In this document: positions 8,593 through 17,324 of the stretch, piece after piece
Numbering within the stretch: the first letter of the stretch is position 1
Layout of the letters: each line of letters opens with the position of its first letter
Origin: Sphingobacterium sp. ML3W
GTDB taxonomy: Bacteria > Bacteroidota > Bacteroidia > Sphingobacteriales > Sphingobacteriaceae
Length of the DNA stretch: 64,000 nt
Assembly: GCF_029542085.1 (NCBI RefSeq)
Contig: NZ_CP107036.1
Span: 3,162,001-3,226,000 of the forward strand
Direction: 5' to 3'
The notes under the pieces: model-generated
Told to the model about the DNA's origin: nothing
The model's database searches: none
What the model saw: the letters and a program-made list of their open reading frames with translations, nothing else
Program-made: the position numbers and the translations under genes

Positions 8593-9561
8593 TTATTTTT
8601 CCCAAACCAAAGCACTCGCTCCGAGAATGGCTGCATCTGCTTCCTCCAGTTCACTGAAAACCAGTTTCACCTTATTTCTAAATAAGGGAAAAAGATTTCT
8701 TTCCATGTGCAATTTCGCAGGTTTTAAAATAAAATCACCAGCTTTAATTACACCACCAAACAGCAGAATGGCTTCCGGAGAGGAGAACATCACAAAATTT
8801 GCCAATGCTTCACCCAGTTTCTGACCAGTATACCTAAAGACTTCAATGGCAATGGGGTCACCTTTTTCCGCACATTCATGAACAGTTTTGGAATTGATGG
8901 CATCTTCGGGGTATTGATTCAGCATTGACTCCGGAAATTCAGCTCTCATTTTCTTCGCAGTAATTGTGATTCCCGTTGCAGAAGCATAGGCTTCCAAACT
9001 TCCCTCAGAACCTGTGCTCCAATGCTTTCTTCCTCCCGGTTTGACGATCGTATGTCCCAGTTCTCCAGCAAACCCATCATGTCCATAAATAAGCTTTCCT
9101 CCAGCAACAATGCCGCTTCCTACACCTGTTCCTAAAGTGATCATAATAAAATCCTTCATTCCTCGTGCTGCCCCAAAAAGCATTTCACCATATGCTGCGG
9201 CATTCGCATCGTTGGTTATTGTACAGGGAATATTGAATTTGGCAGTCATTAAATCACCAAATCGAATCACGCCTTTCCAGGGAAGATTGGGGGCATGGTC
9301 TATTGTCCCAGTATAATAATTTGCATCAGGAGCACCAACTCCAATTCCATCAAAATTCTCTTCACCGCCAAACATTTCGATGAGAGGATAAGCTTTCTCA
9401 TACAAAGCATCTATAAACTCTTCAACATGCTCATAATCATCCGTCCTTATGCTTCCTTTTTCAAGAACTTCACCCCGATGATTGACTACTCCGAATTTCG
9501 TATTAGTACCTCCGATATCTATTCCCAGCGCTACACGTTTTGATAAATCTATTAATGACAT
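8593..9561 (-). CDS. ROK family sugar kinase (glucokinase-like)
   Basis: 322 residues. The phosphate-binding motif ALGIDIGGTNTKFGVV begins near residue 11, then ITNDANAAAYGE with the catalytic Asp and ITLGTGVGSGIV. ROK kinases phosphorylate hexoses such as glucose or N-acetylmannosamine, and no DNA-binding domain is present, so this is an enzyme rather than a repressor. The zinc-binding CxCGxxGC segment is replaced: after GELGHTIV the protein reads PGGRKHWSTGSEGSLEAYAS with no cysteines. It sits alone downstream of an SDR gene on the same strand and has its own promoter at 9596-9626. Confidence 0.88.
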   Translation of the reverse strand: MSLIDLSKRVALGIDIGGTNTKFGVVNHRGEVLEKGSIRTDDYEHVEEFIDALYEKAYPLIEMFGGEENFDGIGVGAPDANYYTGTIDHAPNLPWKGVIRFGDLMTAKFNIPCTITNDANAAAYGEMLFGAARGMKDFIMITLGTGVGSGIVAGGKLIYGHDGFAGELGHTIVKPGGRKHWSTGSEGSLEAYASATGITITAKKMRAEFPESMLNQYPEDAINSKTVHECAEKGDPIAIEVFRYTGQKLGEALANFVMFSSPEAILLFGGVIKAGDFILKPAKLHMERNLFPLFRNKVKLVFSELEEADAAILGASALVWEK

Positions 9562-9595
9562 TATTATTCTTTGTTTCTAAGTTTTAAAATTATAA

Positions 9596-9626
9596 AAAAG
9601 ATAGCATTTTATAGTGAATTAAACAA
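9596..9626 (-). promoter_or_regulatory. promoter of the ROK kinase gene
   Basis: On the reverse strand TTG (9624-9626), a 20-bp spacer and TATCTTTT (9596-9603, one mismatch to TAnnTTTG) precede the ATG by about 35 bp. Confidence 0.5.
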
Positions 9627-9749
9627 GGGATTAGTGTACCAGTTTGGATACTGACTGTGCAACAATACAATACAATACAACCATGATCTATTTAAACCGA
9701 TATTGCAATGACAGCCTGCAATAACGATGTTAGTTCAATTATTGAAGAT

Positions 9750-9802
9750 CATGAGCCCGATTTTATCCGTTCGAATTTGATCAGGTAAAAATCGGGTTCA
9801 TG
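9750..9802 (-). terminator. long hairpin after the SDR gene
   Basis: CATGAGCCCGATTTTA (9750-9765) and its near-complement at 9786-9802 form a 16-bp stem with one G-U and one bulge. It lies 21 bp after the SDR stop. No strong U-run follows on the reverse strand, so its efficiency as a terminator is uncertain. Nearby 9662-9680 holds 3.8 copies of ACAAT. Confidence 0.5.
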
Positions 9803-9823
9803 CGAAGATCGTGCCTCATGTCT

Positions 9824-10564
9824 TTAGTTCGTATTTTCTGCATAGTATAGATCTGAAAAGATCTTTGTTAGTTTAGAAGGATCTTCTCGCCAAGTATTAT
9901 ACATCCCTTGTCCCATCTCATCAGGTACAATGTCGAGTTTACCCTCGGCTATATATTCCAATATCTTTAGAGCTATACTATCCGGATCCGGCATATCCCA
10001 ATCACTTCCTTTGTTCATATCAGTATCAATTGCCCCTGGATTTACAGCATAAACAGCAATTCCTTCTCTTGCCAATTCGATTCTGACAGATTGTGTTGCA
10101 GAGAAGAGGGCTGCTTTTGAAGCAGCATATCCGGCAATAGTTGGTAAAGGTGAATAAGCTGCAATTGAAACAATATTGATCATTTTCGATGGTTTATTTT
10201 TTATCAGAATAGGTGCAAACGCGCGCATCATCTTTATTGTTCCAAAATAATTTACCTTCATATCGTTATCCATTCCCAATAGGTCGCCTTCCAAAATATT
10301 TCCTGCACTTAAAACTCCAGCATTATTGATGAGGATTTCAGTATCCTGCGTGGCTTCGGCAACCATTGCGATTTGCTTATCCTCCGTAATATCCAAGGTC
10401 AATGTTACAACCCGATCATCATCAAATATTGGCATTGCACTCAAATCCCTACAGGTAGCATAAATCTTTCTTGCTCCATTGTTTAGTAAAGCTTTTAGGA
10501 GTGCCCGGCCTATTCCCCTGTTAGCTCCTGTAATCAGGATAACCTTATCTTTAAAAATCTGCAT
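9824..10564 (-). CDS. short-chain dehydrogenase/reductase (SDR)
   Basis: 246 residues, the normal size of a classical SDR. The Rossmann motif ITGANRGIGRALLKALL lies at residues 11-27, the NNAG motif at ILINNAGVLSAG, the catalytic Ser in INIVSIAAYSP and the catalytic YxxxK in GYAASKAAL; AVNPGAIDTDM closes the cofactor site. It would reduce a carbonyl or oxidise an alcohol with NAD(P)(H), substrate unknown. A TAAATTTG element at 10588-10595 gives a short leader. It is monocistronic. Confidence 0.92.
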   Translation of the reverse strand: MQIFKDKVILITGANRGIGRALLKALLNNGARKIYATCRDLSAMPIFDDDRVVTLTLDITEDKQIAMVAEATQDTEILINNAGVLSAGNILEGDLLGMDNDMKVNYFGTIKMMRAFAPILIKNKPSKMINIVSIAAYSPLPTIAGYAASKAALFSATQSVRIELAREGIAVYAVNPGAIDTDMNKGSDWDMPDPDSIALKILEYIAEGKLDIVPDEMGQGMYNTWREDPSKLTKIFSDLYYAENTN

Positions 10565-10587
10565 ATCACTTGATTTATTAGTTAATA

Positions 10588-10595
10588 CAAATTTA
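10588..10595 (-). promoter_or_regulatory. -7 element for the SDR gene
   Basis: TAAATTTG on the reverse strand matches TAnnTTTG exactly, about 24 bp before the ATG at 10564. A TTTT tract stands where the -33 TTTG would be. Confidence 0.5.
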
Positions 10596-10732
10596 TTTGG
10601 TTAGCTAAAAAGATAAAATCCGAAACTTGCTACATTTGTCATTCTTCACTTTGAAGTCAATAAAAATTCCTCCCAGAAAAATCTATCATTAAAGATTACA
10701 GCACTGATTTTGGTCATTTGCATTTTGTGACC

Positions 10733-11191
10733 CTATTTTTTAAAAGTCCAAACCTGCGTTTTTTTATCATATTGACCTGCTTTATCATTTTGCTTCAATT
10801 CCGTTAGTTTATAATCTCTGCAGGGATCACCTTCATCAATTTTAGCTATATAGCTTATTCTGTCTATTACACCGGGTTTGAGTTGTATATAAAACGTTCC
10901 ATTTTCCATTTTTTCTAAATTAACGGCAATAAACTTTTGCGCTCTGTTTATCGTAAAAGAAAGGGAAATATGTTGGTCGTTTGGCGCTATTTTATATATT
11001 TCGATTCCTTCTACAGGATAAAGTGGGCTGTCACTAAATATTAAATCCTTTCCATTTTCATTTAGGTAATTAATGTTACCCACCATCGGAATATAAATCT
11101 CGGCACAGAATACGTTATCGTCATTGCTTTTACAAGCTCCAAGGGTAATAAAAAGCATGGATAGGACGCATAATTTAAAATATTTTTTCAT
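10733..11191 (-). CDS. lipoprotein, function unknown
   Basis: 152 residues. The signal MKKYFKLCVLSMLFITLGAC has a clear lipobox (LGAC, Cys20). The mature part is beta-rich with two further cysteines (NVFCAEIYI and GDPCRDYKL) that may pair. I recognise no domain. It lies alone between the SDR gene and a GNAT gene on the same strand, with gaps over 150 bp on both sides. Confidence 0.7.
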   Translation of the reverse strand: MKKYFKLCVLSMLFITLGACKSNDDNVFCAEIYIPMVGNINYLNENGKDLIFSDSPLYPVEGIEIYKIAPNDQHISLSFTINRAQKFIAVNLEKMENGTFYIQLKPGVIDRISYIAKIDEGDPCRDYKLTELKQNDKAGQYDKKTQVWTFKK

Positions 11192-11363
11192 AATTTATCT
11201 ACTTGATTAGCATAATATCGAACGCCAATCCTCGTTGATTCGCTACATCATGAAGTAACTGACAGATTGCCTATTTAATTAAGGGTAGCTTTTTTAGAAT
11301 GGATCAGGTGGCACATTCGGAATAGTCTTCGTTATGAAAAAAATAAAATAATAGAGCCGCAGC

Positions 11364-11801
11364 TTAGTAGCTATTAGCTTCTAATCCCATGTGTAGGATC
11401 GGATATTTTTTACCTTGTCCGTCCAATGCGGATCTTTTAAGAACTTTAAATCCCATATGCTTGTAGAAATTCACGGCTTGGATATTTTGCTCATTTACAT
11501 CTACGTTAGTCACTTCTAAATGTTTTATTGCATGATAAATGAGTTGTTTTCCAATTCCTTTACCACGAAAATCATTGTGAATAAATAACATTTCTAGGTT
11601 CTCTCCAGAAATCCCCATAAACGCAACTAATACCCCATTTTCCTCATACCCCAACAACGTAACATGTTCAAAATAGGTTGGAATTTGCGCCTTATAATAA
11701 TTAAAATCCTCCTCTTTCAGAAAATCATGTGTATTCAACACAGCACTCTCCCATATTAGAATCAGATTTCGATAATCACTCGTTTCAATTTTTCTAATCA
11801 T
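11364..11801 (-). CDS. GNAT family N-acetyltransferase (YjaB-like)
   Basis: The GNAT core is clear: MIRKIETSDYRNLILIWESAVLNTHDFL at the start, acetyl-CoA motif FRGKGIGKQLIYHAI, then VNEQNIQAVNFYKHMGFKVLKR and YPILHMGLE at the end, a layout resembling YjaB-type acetyltransferases. The acceptor is unknown. The open frame continues to ATG 11882, but the extra 27 residues precede the family start, so ATG at 11801 (145 residues) is preferred. It is monocistronic. Confidence 0.83.
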   Translation of the reverse strand: MIRKIETSDYRNLILIWESAVLNTHDFLKEEDFNYYKAQIPTYFEHVTLLGYEENGVLVAFMGISGENLEMLFIHNDFRGKGIGKQLIYHAIKHLEVTNVDVNEQNIQAVNFYKHMGFKVLKRSALDGQGKKYPILHMGLEANSY

Positions 11802-11953
11802 ACCTGTAAATTTTGAAGGGCAAAGGCCAGATTTTATTTGTGCAATATACCGCCCAAGTAAAAAAGCACCCCGTACGTTCATTATAATTTAAAATAAAAT
11901 TTTATAGAATAAAATTACAATTATAGCTATATTTCCTAAAATAAATTATTTCT

Positions 11954-12389
11954 ATGGCAAGATCCACAATATTCTTTCATAAAAAAACTTTATTTTTTAG
12001 CTTTTTAACATTTGTTTTTAGCCTAAACACATTTGCGCAACAAGTATCCAAAAACTATTATACCACGCTGTCTGAGGGGTGAAACTTATGAAAGCCCCAG
12101 CGAACAAGCAAATATCCTAACGACCGTTACCTAGGGTTCTAAAGTGACCTTCAATAATTTGGATGCAGAAAAGTTAACCATGCTAGACAATTCATTGGTC
12201 GTAAATGGAGCAAGAACTTTTTGGATGAAAGCAACACATAATAATGTCAGTCTACATTCTTCGCTAGGGCAACTTACACCTGTAGAATTTTTAATGAAAT
12301 ATGGAAAACAGGAGAATTTCCCAACATTCCAACGAGATAATAACAATAAATTCGATTGGAATTATTTAGTTTTGAATATAGCTAGTTAG
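11954..12389 (+). pseudogene. exported protein gene broken by a frameshift and a nonsense codon
   Basis: ATG at 11954 begins 42 codons that look like a signal peptide (FFSFLTFVFSLNTFAQQ) and stop at TGA 12080-12082. Dropping one G from the G4 run at 12076-12079 restores a frame reading GETYESPSEQANILTTVT, then TAG at 12132-12134 where CAG would fit, then GSKVTFNNLDAEKLTML and on to a stop at 12389. The result is one coherent protein of about 144 residues with two lesions. The family is not recognised. The 95 bp before the start are very AT-rich. Confidence 0.7.
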
Positions 12390-12457
12390 AGTGAGAATAC
12401 ATCTGCACTCAAAAAAATGACACTTGGTTATGTGACATTAATTCTATATTTTGAAAT

Positions 12458-13489
12458 ATGATAAACCTGAATTACACTATTTTTCCCTTTCTCATCGGTA
12501 TTTTAGCATACTTTAGCCCAGTAATGGGGAAAGCTCAAATGATATCTTTTTATCAGGTTACACCAGTTGAGATCCCAGGCTATTTTACAAAGACAATATT
12601 CCCATTCAATCCAACATTTATGAAGGGGAATAGGGTAAAAAGTGTAACCCTCAAAAGTCAAGAAAATGGAATTTCCAATCATTATACATTTGATTCCAAC
12701 GGTCTTCTGGAGAACATAACCATGAGCCGATACAATCAAGAAAAAATAGATACTGTTTTTTATACCGCATATCACTATCAGAAAAATGGACTTGTTACTA
12801 GAGAAGCAAGGATTGATTATCATAGTGGCATCGTAACAATAAAGGTATATGGATATGATGAAAAGAAACGAATTGACAATATCAGAATCTTTTCGTTGAA
12901 CGCACAAATACCCAATAGAACACAAAATAATGATTGGATGGGAGAACCAGTTCCTGGTTTGGATCAAATCATTCTCAAAGGATCATGGCCTGATGAAAAT
13001 CAGTTAAATAACATGATCAATGAAAATAAGTTTTCCTCCTGGCGGTATCGTTACTTTACAGAAAACAATTTTGAAGCAGAGGAACGTACGGAATTCTTCG
13101 ATTTTGTAAAAAATGGAGGTGGTCAAGATACCTGCCACCAAAAGATAACATATTATTATTTTAATAATCATCCTATTGTTCAATTTCTCCATTCTGGTTG
13201 CGCAGCTAAGACCATCCCCTCCGAACAATACGAATTTAAAGATGGACTGCTATTAGCAATCAATGAAACCGATGCTAGTGTTGAGCCTAGAAGTGAAAAA
13301 TATACCTATGACAACAACAAAAATCTGATATTGATGCAAAATAGCTGGAATGGGCAAAAAGTAAGTGAACTGATCATGACCTATAATAAAAAAGGTTTTC
13401 TAACAACAATACAACGAAAATCTGAAACGGCTAAAATGGCTCATTATTTTGAAGATCGTAGCCTCGATCTGAATTACACCTTCTTTTGA
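12458..13489 (+). CDS. exported protein with YD/RHS-like repeats
   Basis: 343 residues. An N-terminal signal peptide (FPFLIGILAYFSPVMGKAQ) is followed by repeated short beta-hairpin units resembling YD/RHS repeats: HYTFDSNGLLENI, AYHYQKNGLVTRE, VYGYDEKKRIDNI, KYTYDNNKNLILM and MTYNKKGFLTTI. Such repeats occur in secreted surface proteins of Bacteroidota. There is no toxin domain and the length is modest. It follows the pseudogene at 11954-12389 by 68 bp and may be related or co-transcribed. The function is unknown. Confidence 0.7.
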   Translation: MINLNYTIFPFLIGILAYFSPVMGKAQMISFYQVTPVEIPGYFTKTIFPFNPTFMKGNRVKSVTLKSQENGISNHYTFDSNGLLENITMSRYNQEKIDTVFYTAYHYQKNGLVTREARIDYHSGIVTIKVYGYDEKKRIDNIRIFSLNAQIPNRTQNNDWMGEPVPGLDQIILKGSWPDENQLNNMINENKFSSWRYRYFTENNFEAEERTEFFDFVKNGGGQDTCHQKITYYYFNNHPIVQFLHSGCAAKTIPSEQYEFKDGLLLAINETDASVEPRSEKYTYDNNKNLILMQNSWNGQKVSELIMTYNKKGFLTTIQRKSETAKMAHYFEDRSLDLNYTFF

Positions 13490-13642
13490 AAACTTGCACC
13501 GATATTCTGGGAATTCTATTTATCGAATTGTAAAAGGGATATCACGGATTGTAAATAGATAAGATTTAATTTTATAGTAGTCATTAATTTTAGGCCTATA
13601 AAGGCTTATGCTATTTGCTCAGCCCTTTAAACCTTAGGCAAA

Positions 13643-14281
13643 ATGACAACAGCAAACAACGTTCAGGCAATTGCAGAAAAAGTTAAATCCTTCGCAATGG
13701 GATTTATTGGCGCATTTTTTTTGGCTCTTGGAGTCAGTTATTTTAGTGAGCAATCATCTTATAGAATCCCAAGAATATTACTTCCTGTTTATGAATTTTT
13801 AGGAAATATAGGTTTAGCAATCGGTTTACTTATATTGGGAGGTATACTTTTATATAGTGCTTACATCAAATTTAAAAAATACGGTGGCAGACCGGTTATC
13901 ATGCTGATTGTTCTACCCCTGTTTACACTACTAGCTTTTGGTTTAAATACATTCTTCAACAATAATCAGTCTGGCAAAAAAGGGTACAGTGCGCAAAATA
14001 GACAAGCGACAGAACAGGTAGGAAATGCAAATCGTCCCGAGTTAAACAATGAGAAAGCAGAAAAATATTTGGATAAACTGGAAAACCTATTCGCTGAAAT
14101 GACCAAGGCTAAAGAGGGTGCTGATGAAAATAGGTTTAAGCTCCTGGAGACACAGTTTTTAGATCTGGGTACTGAATTAGCTATTATTATCCCAGAAATG
14201 GCTAAAACAGATCAATATCCAAGCTTCATACAGTATAACGCCTATGTATCAAACAAGATCCATAAGATGCGAATGAACTAA
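13643..14281 (+). CDS. hypothetical membrane protein with a coiled C-terminal region
   Basis: 212 residues. Three hydrophobic helices are visible (about residues 17-34, 51-72 and 82-104), followed by a cytosolic or periplasmic segment rich in Asn and Gln and then a charged helical region (NEKAEKYLDKLENLFAEMTKAKEGADENRFKLLETQFLDL). I do not recognise the family. After the TAA the same frame stays open for another 49 codons; see the next entry. Confidence 0.68.
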   Translation: MTTANNVQAIAEKVKSFAMGFIGAFFLALGVSYFSEQSSYRIPRILLPVYEFLGNIGLAIGLLILGGILLYSAYIKFKKYGGRPVIMLIVLPLFTLLAFGLNTFFNNNQSGKKGYSAQNRQATEQVGNANRPELNNEKAEKYLDKLENLFAEMTKAKEGADENRFKLLETQFLDLGTELAIIIPEMAKTDQYPSFIQYNAYVSNKIHKMRMN

Positions 14282-14431
14282 CAGACTCCTAGCATAGTGA
14301 TTGAAACGAATAATATTTCCAACAAAAGTTATAGCGCTTTCAGTTTAAGATATACATTTTCCTATGCTCCCGACAAGGATGAGAGAAATGATAAATACAG
14401 GGATCTTACATTAAAATTAGAACCAGTGTAG
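14282..14431 (+). other. open in-frame extension beyond the membrane-protein stop
   Basis: Directly after TAA (14279-14281) the same frame reads 49 sense codons to TAG at 14429. The peptide looks coding: SAFSLRYTFSYAPDKDERN, then DKYRDLTLKLEPV, unlike the low-complexity sequence of nearby gaps. Either the TAA is a recent nonsense mutation in a longer gene, or this is the tail of an unrelated lost gene. No independent start is evident. The rest of 14432-14803 holds a 10-bp hairpin (14594-14603 with 14617-14626) and a terminator. Confidence 0.35.
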
Positions 14432-14690
14432 GATCTTTTTCGCTAGATGGGATTGAACGACAGATAGACCATGAATTGATCATTGATTAAAACAATACAT
14501 AAACAAAACCTTCATGCTCTGATAAGCACCAACAGCCATGAAAATCAACTGAAGGTCCTTTCTGACCAATAGAAAACAGACACTTTCACAAAAAAAGGTT
14601 TTCAAACGGGGAGAATGAAAACCTTTAAATAACCAATTATAAACCTAAATTATGATAGTACAAATATAAAGATTTAAAATCATAAAAACA

Positions 14691-14723
14691 AAAATATCTA
14701 CTAAAATAGTAGATATTTTTTTT
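14691..14723 (+). terminator. bidirectional terminator between convergent genes
   Basis: AAAATATCTACTA (14691-14703) and TAGTAGATATTTT (14707-14719) form a perfect 13-bp stem with a 3-nt loop and a T-run. It separates the forward membrane-protein gene from the reverse bestrophin gene. Confidence 0.8.
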
Positions 14724-14803
14724 CTTTCTGTTTTCATTCATTTACACGCATGCTGTTTTCGAGCTAAAAAGAACAAAAAGCTACGACAGACAGAATAAAC
14801 GGT

Positions 14804-15811
14804 TTACATTAAAATATTATTTTCAGCAACAATAGGTTGCGGTAGCGAAGTCTCATCCAACATATCACGCATATCAATTTCGATCATTCGGCTAATTTGC
14901 GTAATCGGTATATCATTGGCACTACCTTCAAATGGGTTGACTGAGCTCTCTCCTATGGTATCCAAAACATGAAATGCCCATGCTACGATTGTAGAAAACA
15001 AAACATTAAGCCAAATGCTATATCCTTCCAGAAACGTCCCCTCGCCCAATTTATCATACTCCCGGAGCAAACCAAAAGGCAATAATAAAATAAACACAAA
15101 CATCAGATAAGTCGTAACCGATGCGAAATTGCGCGGATAAGGAAAGTTTTTGATACGCTCGGCTTTTCCCTGATCATCGATCAGCCTGATGATCCCCTGT
15201 TGCAGCTCCAACCATTGAATATCATTGATATGCCCCTCTTTTTTTAGGGCTGCAACTTGTTCCGACTGTAATGCTAACAATTGGGTTGCCCTATTCTTTT
15301 TGGACAGAATATAAGTGAGTTCCTTTTCTTCCAGGTAGCCCCCCAACACTTCCTCCAACTTGCCATCCCATTCAGGAATACGATAATGTGTACGCAGAAA
15401 TTCTTGATTGCTCTTACGGCTGGTATTTTCCCAATTACGTGGTTCCCTAAGTTGGTATCGCAATGCGGTAAGCCAGGCAAAGTGCCGGTAGAACACTTGT
15501 TTTACAATAGGATCCTGCTTTCCACCGGCTGTATCACGTACCAGAAATGCAAAATTACGACTGTCGTTAATCACGCTGCCATAGATCTGCCTCGCTTCCC
15601 AAATACGCCCATAACTCGCATTATTTTTAAATCCGACAATGAAAGCCAACCCTGTTCCCAACAGGGCAAGGGGTTGCCAGGGTAATGCAAGAAAATGCCA
15701 GCCAAAATAATATAAAGCGGTAGGGACTGTAGCTATTAAAAGTATCCACAAGGTATCGCGGAAAGTCCATTTGAAAAATTCCTGGGGACTGTATCTTCTT
15801 CCAGTATGCAT
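14804..15811 (-). CDS. bestrophin-family (UPF0187) ion channel
   Basis: 335 residues, the usual size for bacterial bestrophins, which form pentameric ion channels. Hydrophobic segments sit at about residues 18-37 and 43-62, followed by the family motif FKNNASYGRIWEARQIYGSVINDSRNFA, then two helices (SVTTYLMFVFILLLPFGLL and WLNVLFSTIVAWAFHVLDTIGES). NPFEGSANDIPITQISRMIEIDMRDML is the conserved tail, with the NPFE/D gate region. It is monocistronic. Bacterial homologues conduct cations, but the selectivity here cannot be read. Confidence 0.9.
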   Translation of the reverse strand: MHTGRRYSPQEFFKWTFRDTLWILLIATVPTALYYFGWHFLALPWQPLALLGTGLAFIVGFKNNASYGRIWEARQIYGSVINDSRNFAFLVRDTAGGKQDPIVKQVFYRHFAWLTALRYQLREPRNWENTSRKSNQEFLRTHYRIPEWDGKLEEVLGGYLEEKELTYILSKKNRATQLLALQSEQVAALKKEGHINDIQWLELQQGIIRLIDDQGKAERIKNFPYPRNFASVTTYLMFVFILLLPFGLLREYDKLGEGTFLEGYSIWLNVLFSTIVAWAFHVLDTIGESSVNPFEGSANDIPITQISRMIEIDMRDMLDETSLPQPIVAENNILM

Positions 15812-16073
15812 AGTCTATTTGATAATATGTTTCTCTTGAAAATACGAAATATTCTGCATTAATCAACTGTCATTCATTAAGATCCACTGTCCTTCTACAG
15901 CATACTTTATTGAATACAGTTGTACCCGATTCAAGTATTATGATCTATCCGTATAACAGTATAGACGGTTGAAACAACCAATTGTCCCTGTCTTTTTCTT
16001 TCGTCCGATAGGATTATTCAGCTGTAAACAGGAACAGCTCGATGCTTGACCGGTATATACTGATCTTATCATG

Positions 16074-17324
16074 TTATAAACTCAATCCCAGTGTAAACGC
16101 GACACCTTTTGATTGTAAGTCCACATTCCCATATCCTATTCCTGTTAGAGGTATCTTAACAAAAGGTTTTATGCCTATATTGATCTTGTTGCTGATTTTC
16201 TTTTCAACCAATATCGAAAAGTCTGCTACACCAAAAATATGCTGGTTCTCTCCATTGACCTCATAGCTTACACTTTTTTTATCTCCGTAACTGCTTTTGG
16301 CTTCATAGACTGCACCCTTTTTGCCTCCAGAACTCGCTTCACCTTCATAGTCAAATGTATATTTTTCCTTTAGCATAAAATAACTGGACAGACCAGCACT
16401 GACATTAAACTTTACCTTTTTACTTTTCAATACCGTATAATTTGCTGTCAGGGGGACATCGATCACATCACATACGGCACTGACCTGGCTAGGCAACTGT
16501 GTCAGTTGTGGTGGATTCGAAGGAGAATAAAAGCTGTATGCTGACTTATAATTCTTCTTGGCATAGATAGCGCCAACAGAAACACTCAACCCTTTAATTA
16601 GTGGATAGGAATAAGCCAAACCAACGTTCTGACTTAAGGAAGATTTACCAGCACCTTTTACACTCGTTAGATCAGGTCCTGCCAGAAGTGTTAACACCGA
16701 CGGTTCTCTTTTTGGCACACTGGGCTCCTCAATCTGCTTCTGATTATACAACGCTGCTAACCGATCTCCTGTTGTTTCAACCGGATCTATGGATAAGTTA
16801 AAACGTGGTAGTTTCCCAACTTTAAATTTCATTTTCGGAACTGTAAAATCGGTTTTTGTATCGATCCGCCGCATGATACCATGATTTGTTTCTGGGAGCG
16901 CTGCTATCGTATTATTTTGTATCAGCTCCCCACCAGTTTTTTCCCCCAGACTAAAATCAATATCTTCTTTCAAGCCGGATTTTATATTTTCCGTTTTTGC
17001 CAGAGGTGTTATCCGTGAAAGATCATGCTGAATAATAGTATCCCCTACCTGCTTCTCAGATTTATTTATAGCAGCGGATTGACCAGAATTATCCATTTTT
17101 TTGCTTTCTACTGGTAGATCCTTATTCCAAATAAAAAAAAGAGCGAGAACTGCGGCTGCTGCCGTAGATAATGCTATAAGGAAATACAATGTTGACTTTC
17201 TTTTATTTCGATCATTGTTCAATCGAGACTCCATCTCCTCCCAATGCGATTCATTAAAGTCAAAATTGGCTTCATCGAGACCTTCTCTAAAGATCTCATC
17301 AATCTTGTTCTTGTCCTTTTCCAT
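16074..17324 (-). CDS. membrane-anchored protein with N-terminal anti-sigma-like segment and C-terminal outer-membrane barrel
   Basis: 416 residues. The N-terminus (DEIFREGLDEANFDFNESHWEEMESRLNND) is the cytosolic segment typical of small Bacteroidota anti-sigma partners. One transmembrane helix follows (about 44-66, LYFLIALSTAAAAVLALFFI), then a long linker, then from about residue 205 a barrel-like repeat of amphipathic strands that ends FKVxxP-style in VAFTLGLSL. Its start overlaps the stop of the upstream ECF sigma gene (ATAATG), so the two are translationally coupled. I infer a sigma regulator. The helix-plus-barrel layout is topologically odd. Confidence 0.8.
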   Translation of the reverse strand: MEKDKNKIDEIFREGLDEANFDFNESHWEEMESRLNNDRNKRKSTLYFLIALSTAAAAVLALFFIWNKDLPVESKKMDNSGQSAAINKSEKQVGDTIIQHDLSRITPLAKTENIKSGLKEDIDFSLGEKTGGELIQNNTIAALPETNHGIMRRIDTKTDFTVPKMKFKVGKLPRFNLSIDPVETTGDRLAALYNQKQIEEPSVPKREPSVLTLLAGPDLTSVKGAGKSSLSQNVGLAYSYPLIKGLSVSVGAIYAKKNYKSAYSFYSPSNPPQLTQLPSQVSAVCDVIDVPLTANYTVLKSKKVKFNVSAGLSSYFMLKEKYTFDYEGEASSGGKKGAVYEAKSSYGDKKSVSYEVNGENQHIFGVADFSILVEKKISNKINIGIKPFVKIPLTGIGYGNVDLQSKGVAFTLGLSL

